Notes: generated by a model from the sequence alone, not told the origin. 64,000 nt of DNA from Pseudomonas viridiflava (GCF_900601905.1 NZ_UWFA01000131.1:1-64000), one strand, 5' to 3'. Positions 43,418-54,471 are shown, numbered from the stretch's first letter. Program-made: numbers and translations.

Positions 43418-43872
43418 TTTCCAGTTATTCGACCGTTCAAGCCTATATTCACGGTCCTGACATTGCTGCCCAATGTGTAAGTCATTGCAACCGCCGCGGC
43501 GGGTACTGCCAGGCCACCCAGGTTATTGAATTCGAGGGCAGCGACGTTATTGGTCGTGGTCAATGTTGCGCCACTGCTCAGGGGCGCAACGACTCGGATG
43601 GGAGTGGCGTTTGCATCGGCCGCCACTACCACTCTCAACTCGGTAGTCCAGGCGGTTCCCGTGGTCGGCTGCACTCTCATGTTCACTCCCCGGTTTATCG
43701 CCTCAAGCCGCGTAAAGTTGAGCGCCCGCTGCAGGTCACTGACCTCTGAATCAGCTTTTGACTTTTGAATCAAGCTGCTGAAACTCGGCACGGCAATGGC
43801 AGCCAGGATCCCCACCAGAGACACAGTGATTAACAATTCGATCAGGCTGAAGCCCTTGGCTCGGCGGGTCAT
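43414..43872 (-). CDS. fimU: Minor pilin FimU (GspH/FimT family)
   Basis: The first gene of the minor pilin operon. The 152-residue prepilin has leader MTRRAKG and mature [24 protein letters not shown], with the GspH domain behind it (LQRALNFTRLEAINRGVNMRVQP). FimU is thought to sit beside PilE and link the tip complex to the fibre. Start is set by the leader and the ribosome site AAGGAGACACCC; longer frames upstream are not supported. By homology alone FimT is the alternative name. Confidence 0.85.
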   Translation of the reverse strand: MTRRAKGFSLIELLITVSLVGILAAIAVPSFSSLIQKSKADSEVSDLQRALNFTRLEAINRGVNMRVQPTTGTAWTTELRVVVAADANATPIRVVAPLSSGATLTTTNNVAALEFNNLGGLAVPAAAVAMTYTLGSNVRTVNIGLNGRITGN

Positions 43873-44005
43873 TGGGTGTCTCCTTAACGTTACGACTATA
43901 GGGCAGCAGTCGCGTCCCAAGGCTGACAGGAGGATATACGGTTGTTTGGCTGGGACGAATGCCCGGATGGCGTTCTGCTGAAAATATTTCCAGGGAGGAA
44001 GGCAC
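43873..44005. promoter_or_regulatory. Divergent promoter region fimU operon / fimT
   Basis: 133 bases between two divergent pilin genes. On the minus strand TATAGT (43900-43895) is a possible fimU -10 without a clear -35. GCATTCGTC (43962-43954, minus) resembles the AlgR site CCGTTCGTC at seven of nine positions; AlgR controls fimU in P. aeruginosa. A ribosome site (AGGGAGGA) precedes fimT on the plus strand. Confidence 0.4.
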
Positions 44006-44503
44006 ATGAAACAGTCAGGTTTCACACTGATCGAGCTATTTGTCACACTGGTGGTCGTTGGGGTAGTGGCAAGTATCGCAGTGCCAGCGATGGCAGAATT
44101 CATCACCGCGCAAAGGCGGTTTGACGTGGCGCAGCAGTTGGCTCATGGCTTGCGAACGGCACGTAACGAGGCGGTGGTGCGCAATCAACTGGTAGTGATC
44201 CGGGCGATTGAGGGGAATTGGGGCAAAGGCTGGCAGATTGTCGTAGATCCAAAAGGCACTGAGGACGATCTGGTGCTGATGGACCGAGTACTGGACGGGA
44301 AAGTGCCGGTGGTCGGTAACGGACGGATCACTGAATCCATCACCTTCGACGGCTTGGGGGCTGCGGTCGGCAACGGCTTTGTCGCAGGCACCCTTTCAAT
44401 CTGCGACGCGGAACAGCCCTTGAGCCATCATCAGGTGAAATTGGCCAAGACTGGCAGAGTGCGGATCGAGAGCCAGAAAACGCCAGAAAAGCTCTGCGGC
44501 TGA
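44006..44503 (+). CDS. fimT: FimT/GspH-family pseudopilin
   Basis: A second GspH/FimT-type prepilin, 165 residues, with leader MKQSG and mature FTLIELFVTLVVVGVVASIAVPAM. The body (QLAHGLRTARNEAVVRNQLVVI, KTGRVRIES) fits GspH, and two late cysteines (SICDAEQ, KLCG) may pair. It is transcribed away from the minor pilin operon, while fimT and fimU face the same way in P. aeruginosa. FimT proteins bind DNA for natural uptake in some bacteria; whether this one does is unknown. The five-residue leader is short but contains Lys before the cut. Confidence 0.82.
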   Translation: MKQSGFTLIELFVTLVVVGVVASIAVPAMAEFITAQRRFDVAQQLAHGLRTARNEAVVRNQLVVIRAIEGNWGKGWQIVVDPKGTEDDLVLMDRVLDGKVPVVGNGRITESITFDGLGAAVGNGFVAGTLSICDAEQPLSHHQVKLAKTGRVRIESQKTPEKLCG

Positions 44504-44526
44504 GCATCCAGTAGCACGTTGACCTC

Positions 44527-44614
44527 GTAGGAGCGGGGATTGCCGCGAAGATATTGGCCTATGCAATGGATCTTCATCGATAGCACCAGCGCTCGCGGCT
44601 GAAGCCGCTCCTAC
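44527..44614. repeat. REPIN between fimT and ispH
   Basis: Arms GTAGGAGCGGGGATTGCCGC (left arm diverged) and GCGGCTGAAGCCGCTCCTAC. The spacer, with GGCCTATGCAATGGATCTTC and AGCACCAGCGCTCGC, matches that of 11713-11800. Confidence 0.85.
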
Positions 44615-44643
44615 GGGACCGGGGATTGCCCAGTGGCGCAGCC

Positions 44644-45591
44644 TCACAACAACGACTTGACCCGCAATTCCTTTGGCATCGAGAAAGTGACGTTCTCTTC
44701 GCGGCCAGCCAATTCATCCGCGCCGGTTGCGCCCCAGGCGTGCAGTTGCTGGATCACGCCACGCACCAATACTTCCGGAGCTGAGGCGCCAGCAGTGATA
44801 CCGATGCGCTGCACACCGTCGAACCAGCTGCGCTGCATGTCTTCGGCGCCGTCGATCAGATAAGCCGGAGTCGCCATGCGCTCGGCCAGTTCACGCAAAC
44901 GGTTGGAGTTGGAGCTGTTCGGGCTACCGACCACCAGAACCACATCGCACTCGTCAGCCAGTTGCTTGACTGCATCCTGACGGTTTTGCGTGGCGTAGCA
45001 GATGTCGTCCTTGCGCGGGCCACCGATGGCCGGGAAGCGCGTGCGCAGCGCATCGATCACGCGACTGGTGTCGTCCATGGACAAGGTGGTCTGGGTCACG
45101 AACGCCAGTGCCTGCGGGTTGCGCACCTGCAGATTGGCGACGTCTTCCTCATCCTCGACCAGATAGATCGCGCCGCCATTGCTGGCGTCGTACTGGCCCA
45201 TAGTGCCTTCCACTTCCGGATGACCTTCGTGACCAATCAGGATGCATTCGCGGCCGTCGCGGCTGTAGCGAGCGACTTCGATGTGCACCTTGGTGACCAG
45301 CGGACACGTCGCGTCGAACACTTTCAAACCACGGCCTGAGGCCTCGGTGCGCACGGCTTGTGACACACCATGTGCGCTGAAAATCACGATGACGTCATCC
45401 GGCACCTGATCCAGCTCTTCGACGAAGATCGCGCCACGAGCGCGCAGGTCTTCGACGACAAATTTGTTGTGAACCACTTCATGGCGCACATAGATCGGCG
45501 GGCCAAACACTTCCAGGGCGCGATTGACGATTTCGATCGCACGATCCACTCCAGCGCAGAAGCCGCGGGGGTTGGCGAGTTTGATTTGCAT
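44644..45591 (-). CDS. ispH: 4-hydroxy-3-methylbut-2-enyl diphosphate reductase
   Basis: IspH is the iron-sulfur enzyme that makes isopentenyl and dimethylallyl diphosphate, the last step of the methylerythritol phosphate route. The 315-residue protein has the cluster cysteines at C12 ([12 protein letters not shown]), [11 protein letters not shown] and [11 protein letters not shown], and the substrate Glu in TQTTLS-context. It ends the ileS-lspA-fkpB-ispH block, 66 bases after fkpB. Its product feeds IspB at 56.8 kb. Confidence 0.97.
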   Translation of the reverse strand: MQIKLANPRGFCAGVDRAIEIVNRALEVFGPPIYVRHEVVHNKFVVEDLRARGAIFVEELDQVPDDVIVIFSAHGVSQAVRTEASGRGLKVFDATCPLVTKVHIEVARYSRDGRECILIGHEGHPEVEGTMGQYDASNGGAIYLVEDEEDVANLQVRNPQALAFVTQTTLSMDDTSRVIDALRTRFPAIGGPRKDDICYATQNRQDAVKQLADECDVVLVVGSPNSSNSNRLRELAERMATPAYLIDGAEDMQRSWFDGVQRIGITAGASAPEVLVRGVIQQLHAWGATGADELAGREENVTFSMPKELRVKSLL

Positions 45592-45657
45592 AGGTGCCTC
45601 ATCTCTACGTGCGAAACAGCCCGGTGGTAAACCGGGCTCTGGTTCAAACTCTACGCG

Positions 45658-46110
45658 TTAAAGCGCCTTGACCTCGAAAATTTCCACTTCGAAGTTCAGG
45701 GTCTTGCCTGCCAGCGGGTGGTTGAAGTCGATGGTTACTTGCGCGTCATCGAAGGCTTTGACCACGCCCGGCAGCTCAGTATTGGCCGCATCGTTGAAGA
45801 TCACCAGCAAACCTTCCGACAGCTCCATGTCCTGGAACTGCGAACGGGGGATGATCTGCACGTTTTGCGGGTTGGGCTGGCCGAAGGCGTTTTCCGGCAG
45901 CACCTGCACGGTACGCCGATCACCCGCCTTGAAGCCAAATATTGCGGCCTCGAAACCTGGCAACAGATTGCCGTCACCCACCTTGAATTTAGCCGGGGCC
46001 TTTTCGAAAGTGCTGTCGACGGTGTCGCCGTTTTCCAGGCGCAAAGCGAAATGCAGGGTGACTTCCGTGTTCTGGCCGATGCGTTGCTCGGTCAATAACT
46101 GCTCAGTCAT
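45658..46110 (-). CDS. fkpB: SlpA-type FKBP peptidyl-prolyl isomerase
   Basis: A 150-residue FKBP with an IF (insert-in-flap) chaperone domain, of the SlpA kind; it speeds proline isomerisation and helps fold proteins in the cytoplasm. Motifs VTLHFALRLENGDTVDSTFEK, GDGNLLPGFEAAIFGFKAGD and VTIDFNHPLAGKTLNFEVEI are diagnostic. Overlaps lspA by eight bases, a common lspA-fkpB-ispH order. Confidence 0.95.
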   Translation of the reverse strand: MTEQLLTEQRIGQNTEVTLHFALRLENGDTVDSTFEKAPAKFKVGDGNLLPGFEAAIFGFKAGDRRTVQVLPENAFGQPNPQNVQIIPRSQFQDMELSEGLLVIFNDAANTELPGVVKAFDDAQVTIDFNHPLAGKTLNFEVEIFEVKAL

Positions 46111-46606
46111 TAACGGATTCTCCGGTTTTCTTGCTCTTGAACATATCCAGCGCCAGCATGATCGCGCCCACGGTGATCGCGCTGTCCGCGACGTTGAACG
46201 CCGGGAAGCCGTGCTCCTTCCAGTGAAGGAAGATAAAGTCGATCACATGGCCGATGGCAACGCGGTCGTACAAATTACCCAAGGCCCCGCCCAGCACCAG
46301 TGCCAGCGCAATGGCCAGCCAGGTTTCGTCACGCCCCAGGCGTTTGAGCCAGACCACCAGGACCACACTGACCACTACCGCAATCAAAGCGAACAGCCAG
46401 CGCTGCCAGCCGGAGCTGTCAGCCAGGAAGCTGAACGCCGCACCGGTGTTGTAAGCCAGCATCCAGCTGAAGTAGTCCGGGATGATCACGATCTGCTCGT
46501 ACAACTCCAGACGGTTTTCAAAGTAGTACTTGCTGGCCTGGTCAATGACCAGAACCAGCAGGCTCAACCAGAGCCAGGACAAGCGACCAACGCCTGATTT
46601 AGGCAT
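46103..46606 (-). CDS. lspA: Lipoprotein signal peptidase II
   Basis: LspA removes the signal peptide of diacylglyceryl-modified prolipoproteins such as BamD, in the inner membrane. The 167-residue protein, start [13 protein letters not shown], has four membrane helices and the catalytic Asp pair in [23 protein letters not shown] and [11 protein letters not shown]. Its ATG overlaps the ileS stop (ATGCCTAA context). A longer in-frame opening is inside ileS and is not used. Confidence 0.96.
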   Translation of the reverse strand: MPKSGVGRLSWLWLSLLVLVIDQASKYYFENRLELYEQIVIIPDYFSWMLAYNTGAAFSFLADSSGWQRWLFALIAVVVSVVLVVWLKRLGRDETWLAIALALVLGGALGNLYDRVAIGHVIDFIFLHWKEHGFPAFNVADSAITVGAIMLALDMFKSKKTGESVND

Positions 46607-49430
46607 AGTGACGAACCTCGCCTGCACCGCTGATGTTGTCGACGCAACGACCGCAGATTTCCGGATGCTCCGGGTTCACGCCGACGTCTTCACGGTGGTG
46701 CCAGCAACGGGCGCACTTGGCGTGACCGGACTTGACCACTTTGAGTTTCAGGCCCGCGACTTCAGTCACCACGGCATCGGCCGGGGCATCGAGCAGAGGC
46801 GCGACGCTGGCGGTGGACGTGATCAGCACGAAGCGCAGTTCATTACTCAGTTTCGACAGATCAGCAACCAGCGAATCTTCCGCATACAAGGTCACTTCGG
46901 CCTGCAGGTTGCCGCCAATCGCCTTGGCTGCCCGCAGGTTTTCCATTTCCTTGTTGACCGCAACCTTCACCGCCATGATCCGCTCCCAGTAGGCGCGGTC
47001 CAGCTCGAAGTCAGCAGGCATCTCGCTCAAGCCCTGATACCAGGTGTTGAGCATGACCGATTCGTTGCGCTCGCCCGGCAGGTACTGCCACAGCTCGTCG
47101 GCGGTGAACGCCAGGATCGGCGCGATCCAGCGCACCAACGCCTCGGAAATGTGGAACAGCGCAGTCTGACACGAGCGACGCGCCGTGCTGTCGGCCGCCG
47201 TGGTGTATTGGCGGTCCTTGATGATGTCCAGATAGAAACCACCCAACTCCTGCACGCAGAAATTGTGGATCTTGGAGTACACGTTCCAGAAGCGGTATTC
47301 GCCGTAGTGCTCTTCCAGCTCGCGCTGCAGCAGCAGCGCACGGTCCACGGCCCAGCGATCCAGGGCGAGCATGTCTTGCGGCGGCAGGATGTCGGTTGCA
47401 GGGTTGAAGCCGCTCAGGTTCGAGAGCAGGAAGCGAGCAGTGTTGCGGATGCGCCGGTAGGCGTCAGCGCTGCGCTGCAGGATCTGATCGGAAACAGCCA
47501 TCTCGCCGGAATAGTCAGTGGCCGAAACCCACAGACGCATGATGTCCGCACCCAACGAGTCGTTGACCTTTTGCGGGGCCACGACGTTGTTCAGCGACTT
47601 GGACATCTTGCGGCCGTTCTCGTCGACGACAAAACCGTGGGTCAGCAGCTCGCGGTACGGTGCGTGGTCATCCAGCATGCAGCCGGTCAGCAGTGACGAA
47701 TGGAACCAGCCGCGGTGCTGGTCGGAGCCTTCCAGATAGAGGTCGGCGCGCGGGCCGCTTTCGTGACCCATCGGATGCGAGCCACGCAGCACGTGCCAGT
47801 GAGTGGTGCCAGAGTCGAACCAGACGTCCAGAGTATCGGAGATCTTGTCGTACTTCGGTGCGTCGTCACCCAGCAACTCGGCGGCGTCCAGCTTGAACCA
47901 GGCCTCGATGCCTTCTTTTTCGACGCGCAGGGCGACTTCTTCCATCAGCTCGACGGTACGTGGATGCAGCTCGCCGCTTTCCTTATGCAGGAAGAACGGG
48001 ATCGGCACGCCCCAGTTGCGCTGACGGGAGATGCACCAGTCGGGACGATTGGCGATCATCGAGTGCAGGCGCGCCTGCCCCCATGCAGGGACGAACTGAG
48101 TGTCTTCGATGGCTTTCACGGCCCGCTCGCGCAGGGTGTCGCCGGTCTCGGGCTGCTTGTCCATGCCCACGAACCACTGCGCGGTGGCGCGGTAGATCAG
48201 TGGCGACTTGTGGCGCCAGCAGTGCATGTAGCTGTGGGTGATGGTTTCGGTGTCCATCAGGCTGCCGACTTCGGCCAGCTTGTCGATGATGTTCTGGTTG
48301 GCCTTGAAGATGAACTGGCCACCGAAGAACTCCAGCGACTCGACATACACGCCGTTGCTCTGCACCGGGCTGATGATGTCGTCGTTGGTCAGGCCGTAGC
48401 TTTTGCTGATCACGAAGTCGTCAACGCCGTAAGCTGGCGAGCAATGAACCACGCCTGTTCCGGCACCCAGCTCAACGTAGTCGGCCAGGTAAACAGGCGA
48501 CAGACGATCGTAGAACGGGTGACGGAAATTGATCAGCTCCAGCGCAGCACCAGTGGTGGTCGCCAGGACGGTGCCTTCGAGCTTGTAACGAACCAGACAG
48601 CTTTCCACCAGCTCGCAAGCCAGTACCAACAGTTTGTCGCCGACATCGACCAGTGCGTATTCGAACTCGGGATGAACGTTCAGCGCCTGGTTGGCCGGGA
48701 TGGTCCACGGGGTGGTGGTCCAGATCACGATGGACGCAGGCTTGCTCAGCGACGGCAAACCGAATGCTGCCGCCAGCTTGGCCTCATCGGCAATCGGGAA
48801 CGCCACGTCGATGGTGGAGGATTTCTTGTCCTGGTATTCGACTTCAGCTTCAGCCAGGGCCGAGCCGCAATCGAAACACCAGTTCACAGGCTTGAGGCCC
48901 TTGAACACGAAACCGCCTTTGACCATTTCCGCCAATGCGCGGATCTCTCCGGCTTCGTTGGCGAAGTCCATCGTGCGGTATGGATTGCTCCAGTCGCCCA
49001 GTACACCCAAACGGATGAATTCGGCTTTCTGACCTTCAATCTGCTCGGCGGCATAGGCACGGCACAGCTCGCGGGTTTTGTCGGCTGGCAGGTTCTTGCC
49101 GTGAGTCACTTCAACCTTGTGCTCGATCGGCAGGCCATGGCAGTCCCAGCCCGGAACATAAGGCGCGTCGAAGCCCGAAAGGGTTTTCGAGCGGGTGATC
49201 ATGTCCTTGAGAATCTTGTTGACGGCGTGACCGATGTGAATATTGCCGTTGGCGTAAGGAGGACCGTCGTGCAGAACGAACTTTGGACGATCCTTGCCAA
49301 TTTCGCGCAGCTTCTGGTACAGGCCAATGCTGTCCCAGCGCTGCAGAGTTTGCGGCTCGCGCTGGGGCAGGCCGGCCTTCATTGGGAAGGCGGTGTCCGG
49401 AAGGTTTAGCGTGGCTTTGTAGTCGGTCAT
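46599..49430 (-). CDS. ileS: Isoleucyl-tRNA synthetase
   Basis: IleRS charges tRNA-Ile and edits misactivated valine. The 943-residue class I enzyme has HIGH as [17 protein letters not shown] as [10 protein letters not shown], the CP1 editing domain (about 190-400) and a C-terminal zinc finger with four Cys ([12 protein letters not shown] ... CGRC). Start is [17 protein letters not shown]; the ATG overlaps the ribF stop. It is of the ordinary bacterial type, expected to be mupirocin-sensitive. Confidence 0.97.
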   Translation of the reverse strand: MTDYKATLNLPDTAFPMKAGLPQREPQTLQRWDSIGLYQKLREIGKDRPKFVLHDGPPYANGNIHIGHAVNKILKDMITRSKTLSGFDAPYVPGWDCHGLPIEHKVEVTHGKNLPADKTRELCRAYAAEQIEGQKAEFIRLGVLGDWSNPYRTMDFANEAGEIRALAEMVKGGFVFKGLKPVNWCFDCGSALAEAEVEYQDKKSSTIDVAFPIADEAKLAAAFGLPSLSKPASIVIWTTTPWTIPANQALNVHPEFEYALVDVGDKLLVLACELVESCLVRYKLEGTVLATTTGAALELINFRHPFYDRLSPVYLADYVELGAGTGVVHCSPAYGVDDFVISKSYGLTNDDIISPVQSNGVYVESLEFFGGQFIFKANQNIIDKLAEVGSLMDTETITHSYMHCWRHKSPLIYRATAQWFVGMDKQPETGDTLRERAVKAIEDTQFVPAWGQARLHSMIANRPDWCISRQRNWGVPIPFFLHKESGELHPRTVELMEEVALRVEKEGIEAWFKLDAAELLGDDAPKYDKISDTLDVWFDSGTTHWHVLRGSHPMGHESGPRADLYLEGSDQHRGWFHSSLLTGCMLDDHAPYRELLTHGFVVDENGRKMSKSLNNVVAPQKVNDSLGADIMRLWVSATDYSGEMAVSDQILQRSADAYRRIRNTARFLLSNLSGFNPATDILPPQDMLALDRWAVDRALLLQRELEEHYGEYRFWNVYSKIHNFCVQELGGFYLDIIKDRQYTTAADSTARRSCQTALFHISEALVRWIAPILAFTADELWQYLPGERNESVMLNTWYQGLSEMPADFELDRAYWERIMAVKVAVNKEMENLRAAKAIGGNLQAEVTLYAEDSLVADLSKLSNELRFVLITSTASVAPLLDAPADAVVTEVAGLKLKVVKSGHAKCARCWHHREDVGVNPEHPEICGRCVDNISGAGEVRHYA

Positions 49431-50377
49431 TTCAGGCTCTTGATTAGCGATTGACCATGCCAATGGGCACGGGCGGCGGCGACATCCGCATTGATTGCCG
49501 TCTTGAGCGCCTCCAGTGAGGCGAAACGCTGCTCATCACGCAGCTTGTGGTGGAAAGCCACCGTCAAACGCCGGTCGTATAAATCACCGGCAAAATCCAG
49601 AAGATGTACTTCAAGGTGGGCGCTGCCATCACCGGCTACTGTCGGGCGCACGCCGATATTGGCGACCCCCGGCCAGACCTTGCCATCAATGCTCGCACTG
49701 ACCAGATACACGCCGGTCAGCGGAACGCGACGACGCTTGAGCTGCACGTTGGCTGTGGGCGTACCCAGTTGCCGCGCCAGCTTCTGGCCATGCAGGATGC
49801 GCCCGGTAATCCGGAACGGGCGACCGAGCATCCGCTCGGCAAGGGCGAAATCCGCCACTGCCAGAGCGTTGCGCACCTTGGTACTGCTGACGCGAACGCC
49901 ATCGATTTCGACGGTCTGGGCCGCCTCGACTGTAAAGCCACGGGCATTGCCCGCTTGTTGCAGGAAGTCGAAATCGCCGATTCGGTCGCAACCAAAACGG
50001 AAATCATCGCCCACCTCAAGGTGTTGTATGCCCAGCCCCTGGATCAGCACCGTGTCGACGAATTCTGCCGCACTGAGCTTGCTCAGACGCTGGTTGAACG
50101 CCAGGCACAACACTCGATCCACGCCCTCGGCTGCCAGCAGCTCAAGCTTGTCGCGCAGCCGCGCCAGGCGCGCCGGAGCGGTGGCCGGGGTGAAAAATTC
50201 ACGCGGTTGCGGCTCGAAAATCACCACGCAGCTGGGCACGCCCAACTCGACAGCCCGATCACGCAAGCGCGCCAGAATAGCCTGGTGGCCCCGGTGAACA
50301 CCGTCAAAATTGCCAATGGTGGCGACGCAGCCCCGATGCTGGGGGCGCAGATTATGGAGGCCTCGAACCAGCTGCAT
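49427..50377 (-). CDS. ribF: Bifunctional riboflavin kinase / FAD synthetase
   Basis: RibF makes FMN from riboflavin and then FAD from FMN. The 316-residue protein has the N-terminal nucleotidyltransferase domain ([26 protein letters not shown]) and the C-terminal riboflavin kinase domain ([17 protein letters not shown]). Start is [12 protein letters not shown]. Linked to ileS by a four-base overlap. No FMN riboswitch upstream. Confidence 0.96.
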   Translation of the reverse strand: MQLVRGLHNLRPQHRGCVATIGNFDGVHRGHQAILARLRDRAVELGVPSCVVIFEPQPREFFTPATAPARLARLRDKLELLAAEGVDRVLCLAFNQRLSKLSAAEFVDTVLIQGLGIQHLEVGDDFRFGCDRIGDFDFLQQAGNARGFTVEAAQTVEIDGVRVSSTKVRNALAVADFALAERMLGRPFRITGRILHGQKLARQLGTPTANVQLKRRRVPLTGVYLVSASIDGKVWPGVANIGVRPTVAGDGSAHLEVHLLDFAGDLYDRRLTVAFHHKLRDEQRFASLEALKTAINADVAAARAHWHGQSLIKSLK

Positions 50378-50510
50378 AACGCACTTCTTGCTCATAAAGT
50401 GGCCGATTATAACCACACACAGCCCCGGACGACAGGCAACTCACCGAGGCAAAACAACAGTCATCGGCCTGTAGCGCAAAAAACCGACGACCACCCGTTA
50501 CTCCCGCTGC

Positions 50511-52049
50511 TTACATGACCGAGCTGCGGGCGAAGTCTTTCAGGCGAAACCCCAGCAGCAACAACGAGGCAAAATAGGCCACCAGCCCCGCCGCTACCAG
50601 TGCCCCCAGGCGAGTGAAGCGCTCAAGCATGTGCCCCTCACTCCACTCCGGCATGACGTGCATCAAGCCCAGCAACACGCCGGACATCACGCCGACAGCC
50701 AGCACCAGTTTGAAGAAAAATTTCCCCCAACCCGGCTGTGGCTGAAATAAATCCTGCTTGCGCAGCTGCCAGAACAACAACAGAGCGTTGATACAGGCGC
50801 CCACACTGATTGCCAGGGCAAGACCCGCGTGCTGCAGCGGGACGATGAAAACCAGGTTCAGCAGTTGAGTGACTATGAGGGTGAAGATGGCAATTTTCAC
50901 CGGGGTGCGGATATTTTGTTGCGCATAAAAGCCCGGCGCGAGGACCTTGATCACGATGATCCCCAGCAAACCCACTGAATAAGCGACCAGGGCGCGCTGC
51001 GTCATCGCTGCATCCATCGCGTCGAATTTACCGTACTGAAACAGGGAAACGGTGAGCGGTTCGGCAAGGATACCCAGCGCCAGCGTGCAGGGCAGGACCA
51101 GCACGAAGCACAGCCGCAACCCCCAGTCGAGGATCCGCGAATACTCGTGACGATCCTTGTTGGCGTAGGTTTTCGACAGGATCGGCAACAGGATCGTACC
51201 CAGCGCAACACCCAGTACCCCCGACGGCAATTCCATCAAACGGTCGGCGTAGTACATCCAGGACACCGAACCGGCTACCAGGAAAGAGGCAAAAATCGTG
51301 TTGATAATCAGAGAAATCTGACTCACCGAGACGCCAAGGATGGCCGGCAACATCTGTTTCATGACCCGCCAGACGCCGCTGTCACGCAGGTTCAGACGCG
51401 GCAACACCAGCATGCCGATCTTTTTCAGGTGCGGCAGTTGGTAGAGCAGCTGCAACAGGCCGCCGACCAATACCGCCCACCCCAGCGCCATCACCGGCGG
51501 ATCGAAGTAAGGCGTCAGGAACAGCGCAAAGAAAATCATGCTGACGTTGAGCAGCGTCGGCACGAACGCCGGAACCGAAAAGCGGTTCCAGGTATTGAGG
51601 ATCGCGCCCGCCAGGGACGACAGGGAAATCAGCAATATATAAGGAAAGGTCACGCGCAACAGGTCAGACGTCAGCTCGAACTTCTCCGGCGTATCGGCAA
51701 ACCCCGGCGCCGTCGCCCAGATCACCCAGGGCGCAGCGATAATCCCCAACAGCGTGACCACCGCCAGCACCAGCGTCAGTAGACCTGTGACGTATGCCAC
51801 AAAGGTGCGCGTGGCCTCCTCGCCTTGCTGGCTTTTATATTCCGCCAGGATCGGCACAAAGGCTTGGGAAAAAGCCCCCTCGGCGAAGATTCGACGCAGC
51901 AGGTTGGGTAGTTTGAAGGCAATGAAGAAGGCATCGGTGGCCATACCGGCACCAAATGTGCGCGCGATGATGGTGTCCCGAATAAACCCCAACACCCGTG
52001 AAAGCAGGGTGATAGAGCTGACGGCGGCCAATGATTTGAGTAGATTCAT
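50511..52049 (-). CDS. murJ: Lipid II flippase MurJ
   Basis: MurJ moves lipid II across the inner membrane for peptidoglycan synthesis. The 512-residue protein has about 14 membrane helices and the conserved openings [24 protein letters not shown] and [27 protein letters not shown], with the essential Arg residues. First gene of the murJ-ribF-ileS-lspA-fkpB-ispH run, with 133 bases to ribF. Divergent from rpsT. Confidence 0.97.
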   Translation of the reverse strand: MNLLKSLAAVSSITLLSRVLGFIRDTIIARTFGAGMATDAFFIAFKLPNLLRRIFAEGAFSQAFVPILAEYKSQQGEEATRTFVAYVTGLLTLVLAVVTLLGIIAAPWVIWATAPGFADTPEKFELTSDLLRVTFPYILLISLSSLAGAILNTWNRFSVPAFVPTLLNVSMIFFALFLTPYFDPPVMALGWAVLVGGLLQLLYQLPHLKKIGMLVLPRLNLRDSGVWRVMKQMLPAILGVSVSQISLIINTIFASFLVAGSVSWMYYADRLMELPSGVLGVALGTILLPILSKTYANKDRHEYSRILDWGLRLCFVLVLPCTLALGILAEPLTVSLFQYGKFDAMDAAMTQRALVAYSVGLLGIIVIKVLAPGFYAQQNIRTPVKIAIFTLIVTQLLNLVFIVPLQHAGLALAISVGACINALLLFWQLRKQDLFQPQPGWGKFFFKLVLAVGVMSGVLLGLMHVMPEWSEGHMLERFTRLGALVAAGLVAYFASLLLLGFRLKDFARSSVM

Positions 52050-52218
52050 TAAAGAATTTAGCGCCTTGGCTAAAGGATCGGCGATTAACCTGTCCGTTTA
52101 TGCGATACTCCGCGCCGCAAAAGCCCGGAGCCAAAGCCGGCGAGTTTACAGGTCGCGCACCGGAAATAAATATCCCGGTCGAATACGGCCACCGCTCGGC
52201 GGAACATCTCGACGACCC

Positions 52219-52247
52219 TTGACAATCAATTCAGTCATCGGCATGAT
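52219..52247 (+). promoter_or_regulatory. rpsT promoter
   Basis: TTGACA (52219-52224), 17-base spacer, CATGAT (52242-52247), followed by GC-rich CGCGGCC. It lies 53 bases before the rpsT start. Confidence 0.7.
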
Positions 52248-52300
52248 TCGCGGCCTATTTTGTAAGCTATTTCCTAAAAAGTCTTTCGAGGAGCTCGACG

Positions 52301-52579
52301 GTGGCCAACACACCTTCCGCCAAAAAACGTGCAAAACAGGCTGAGAAGCGTCGCAGCCACAACGCCAGCCTGCGTTCCATGGTTCGTACCTACATCAAGA
52401 ATGTAGTTAAAGCCATCGACGCAAAAGACGCTGAAAAAGCGCAAGCTGCTTATGTTCTGGCTGTTCCTGTTATCGACCGTATGGCCGATAAAGGCATCAT
52501 CCACAAGAACAAAGCTGCTCGCCATAAGAGCCGCCTGAATGGTCACATCAAAGACCTGAGCGTTGCTAAAGCAGCCTAA
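52301..52579 (+). CDS. rpsT: 30S ribosomal protein S20
   Basis: S20 binds 16S rRNA early in 30S assembly. The 92-residue, very basic protein begins [20 protein letters not shown] and is all helical. The start is GTG at 52301 behind GAGGAG; no ATG is available in frame at that end. A weak start codon is common for rpsT and is tied to its autoregulation in E. coli. Followed by a strong terminator. Confidence 0.98.
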   Translation: MANTPSAKKRAKQAEKRRSHNASLRSMVRTYIKNVVKAIDAKDAEKAQAAYVLAVPVIDRMADKGIIHKNKAARHKSRLNGHIKDLSVAKAA

Positions 52580-52598
52580 GCGTTAAGCTTGAGCTGTT

Positions 52599-52627
52599 AA
52601 AAAACCGACCCAAGGGTCGGTTTTTTG
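52599..52627 (+). terminator. Rho-independent terminator of rpsT
   Basis: AAAAAACCGACCC, AA, GGGTCGGTTTTTTG: perfect stem with a T6 run, 20 bases after the stop. Confidence 0.93.
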
Positions 52628-52658
52628 TTGTCTGCGATTTGTTGAGCCATCGCACTCA

Positions 52659-52747
52659 TGTAGGAGCTCAAGAGCAACGCGAGGCAGCGATGGCGGCGTG
52701 TCAGGCAAACCGCTATCGCTGCCTCGCGTTGCTCGTGAGCTCCTACA
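52659..52747. repeat. Long inverted repeat, REPIN-like with extended arms
   Basis: Arms of about 33 bases: TGTAGGAGCTCAAGAGCAAC continuing to GCGAGGCAGCGAT, and the matching ATCGCTGCCTCGCGTTGCTC to GTGAGCTCCTACA. The spacer is only about 22 bases and holds GTCAGGCAAACCGC. Arms differ from the other REPIN families in the window. Confidence 0.82.
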
Positions 52748-52759
52748 GATACAAATTAT

Positions 52760-53230
52760 TCACGGCGCTGGCGCTGGCGACCACGGCAGGATTGGAATCG
52801 CGGTCACAGCATTCTGCGGGCTGCCTTCAATGATCCGGTCGCTATAGACCAGGTACACCAGAGAGTTACGCTTTTTATCGAAGAAGCGCACGACCTGCAT
52901 GGTCTTGAACACCAGCGAGGTACGCTCCTTGAATACCTCATCGCCATCCTTGAGGTTTTCCTTGAAGTGGATCGGCCCGACCTGACGACAAGCGATCGAC
53001 GCCTCCGCACGATCTTCAGCCAGACCCAGACCACCCTTCACCCCGCCCGTCTTGGCGCGCGAGAGATAACAGGTCACGCCATCAACCTTGGGATCATCAA
53101 ATGCCTCGACAACAATACGATCGTTGGGGCCGACAAGCTTGAAGACTGTCGACACCTGACCGATCTCCTCGGCAGAAGCCAGCATCGGCAGCACCAGCAA
53201 AGCCCCTAGCAACCCCTTCATTACGCGCAT
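52760..53230 (-). CDS. creA: CreA family protein
   Basis: A 156-residue exported protein of the CreA family, conserved in proteobacteria but without a known biochemical role. Signal peptide [20 protein letters not shown]; mature part begins [47 protein letters not shown] sequence, diagnostic of CreA, with two cysteines that may pair. Start ATG 53230 has AAGGAAG seven bases before it. It lies between the rpsT terminator and proB. Confidence 0.9.
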   Translation of the reverse strand: MRVMKGLLGALLVLPMLASAEEIGQVSTVFKLVGPNDRIVVEAFDDPKVDGVTCYLSRAKTGGVKGGLGLAEDRAEASIACRQVGPIHFKENLKDGDEVFKERTSLVFKTMQVVRFFDKKRNSLVYLVYSDRIIEGSPQNAVTAIPILPWSPAPAP

Positions 53231-53292
53231 TACATCTTCCTTATCTTGTAGAAAGCTGGCTCTCAGCGCCGAAACCGTAGGAGCGTCTGAAC

Positions 53293-54411
53293 TCACACCA
53301 GAATCAGGTTATCCCGATGAACCAGCTCCGGCTCAGCCATATAGCCAAGCACTCGCACGATGGCTTCAGAGGACTGACCAATGATCTTTTGCGCCTCAAG
53401 GGCACTGTAATTACTCAACCCGCGGGCAACCTCGCGACCATCGGGCGCGACGCAAACCACCATTTCGCCGCGACGGAAGCTGCCCTGAACCAGCTTGACT
53501 CCCACCGGCAACAGGCTTTTGTGATCCCGACTCAGCGCCGCAACAGCACCCTCGTCCAGCACCAGCGTGCCGCGAGTCTGCAGATGCCCGGCCAGCCACT
53601 GCTTGCGAGCAGCGAGCATTTCGCGCTCGGGGGACAGCAGCGTACCCAGTCGCTCGCCCGCCTTCAGGCGCGCCAGCACGCGCTCGATGCGCCCGCCCAC
53701 GATGATGGTGTGCGCACCTGAACGAGCCGCCAGACGCGCCGCACGCAGCTTGGTCTGCATGCCGCCACGACCGAGCGCGCCGCCAGTGCCACCCGCCACC
53801 GCATCCAGCGCCGGATCATCGGCCCGCGCCTCGTAAATCAGCTGCGCTTCGGGATTGTTGCGCGGATCCGCGTCGAACATGCCGTCGCGGTCAGTCAGAA
53901 TCACCAGCAGATCAGCTTCGACCAGATTGGCAACCAGCGCCGCCAGCGTGTCGTTGTCGCCAAAGCGAATCTCGTCGGTGACCACGGTATCGTTTTCATT
54001 GATAACCGGCACTACGCCCAACTCGACCAACGTGCGCAGGGTACTGCGGGCGTTCAGGTAGCGCTTGCGGTCAGACAGATCGTCGTGAGTAAGAAGAATC
54101 TGCGCCGTATGACGGCCATGCTCGGCAAAACTGGATTCCCACGCCTGAACCAGGCCCATCTGACCGATGGCAGCAGCGGCCTGGAGCTCATGCATGGCAC
54201 TGGGTCGCGAGGTCCAGCCCAAACGGCTCATGCCCGCAGCCACAGCCCCGGAAGACACCAACACCAATTCAACGCCTGCCTCATGCAGCGCAACCATCTG
54301 CTCGACCCAAACACCCATCGCCGAACGATCCAGCCCCTTGCCATCGGCCGTCAGCAAGGCACTGCCAATCTTCACGACCCAGCGTTGAGCACCCGTCACT
54401 TTGCTGCGCAT
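53293..54411 (-). CDS. proB: Glutamate 5-kinase
   Basis: ProB phosphorylates glutamate to gamma-glutamyl phosphate, the first and feedback-controlled step of proline synthesis. The 372-residue enzyme has the amino acid kinase domain ([51 protein letters not shown]) and a C-terminal PUA domain ([13 protein letters not shown]). The second of two adjacent ATGs is used. Separated from obgE by a terminator. Confidence 0.96.
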   Translation of the reverse strand: MRSKVTGAQRWVVKIGSALLTADGKGLDRSAMGVWVEQMVALHEAGVELVLVSSGAVAAGMSRLGWTSRPSAMHELQAAAAIGQMGLVQAWESSFAEHGRHTAQILLTHDDLSDRKRYLNARSTLRTLVELGVVPVINENDTVVTDEIRFGDNDTLAALVANLVEADLLVILTDRDGMFDADPRNNPEAQLIYEARADDPALDAVAGGTGGALGRGGMQTKLRAARLAARSGAHTIIVGGRIERVLARLKAGERLGTLLSPEREMLAARKQWLAGHLQTRGTLVLDEGAVAALSRDHKSLLPVGVKLVQGSFRRGEMVVCVAPDGREVARGLSNYSALEAQKIIGQSSEAIVRVLGYMAEPELVHRDNLILV

Positions 54412-54471
54412 CATTTTCCAACCTTAGCCAGAGAATTTTGGTAGAAAGAAATTCAACCTATCAGATACAAA

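Noticed and set aside
46530..49409. Two long frames opposite ileS
   Set aside because: Antisense shadows of ileS without ribosome sites or domains.
50378..50510. FMN riboswitch upstream of ribF
   Set aside because: Only 133 bases after murJ and none of the RFN-element conserved blocks are seen.
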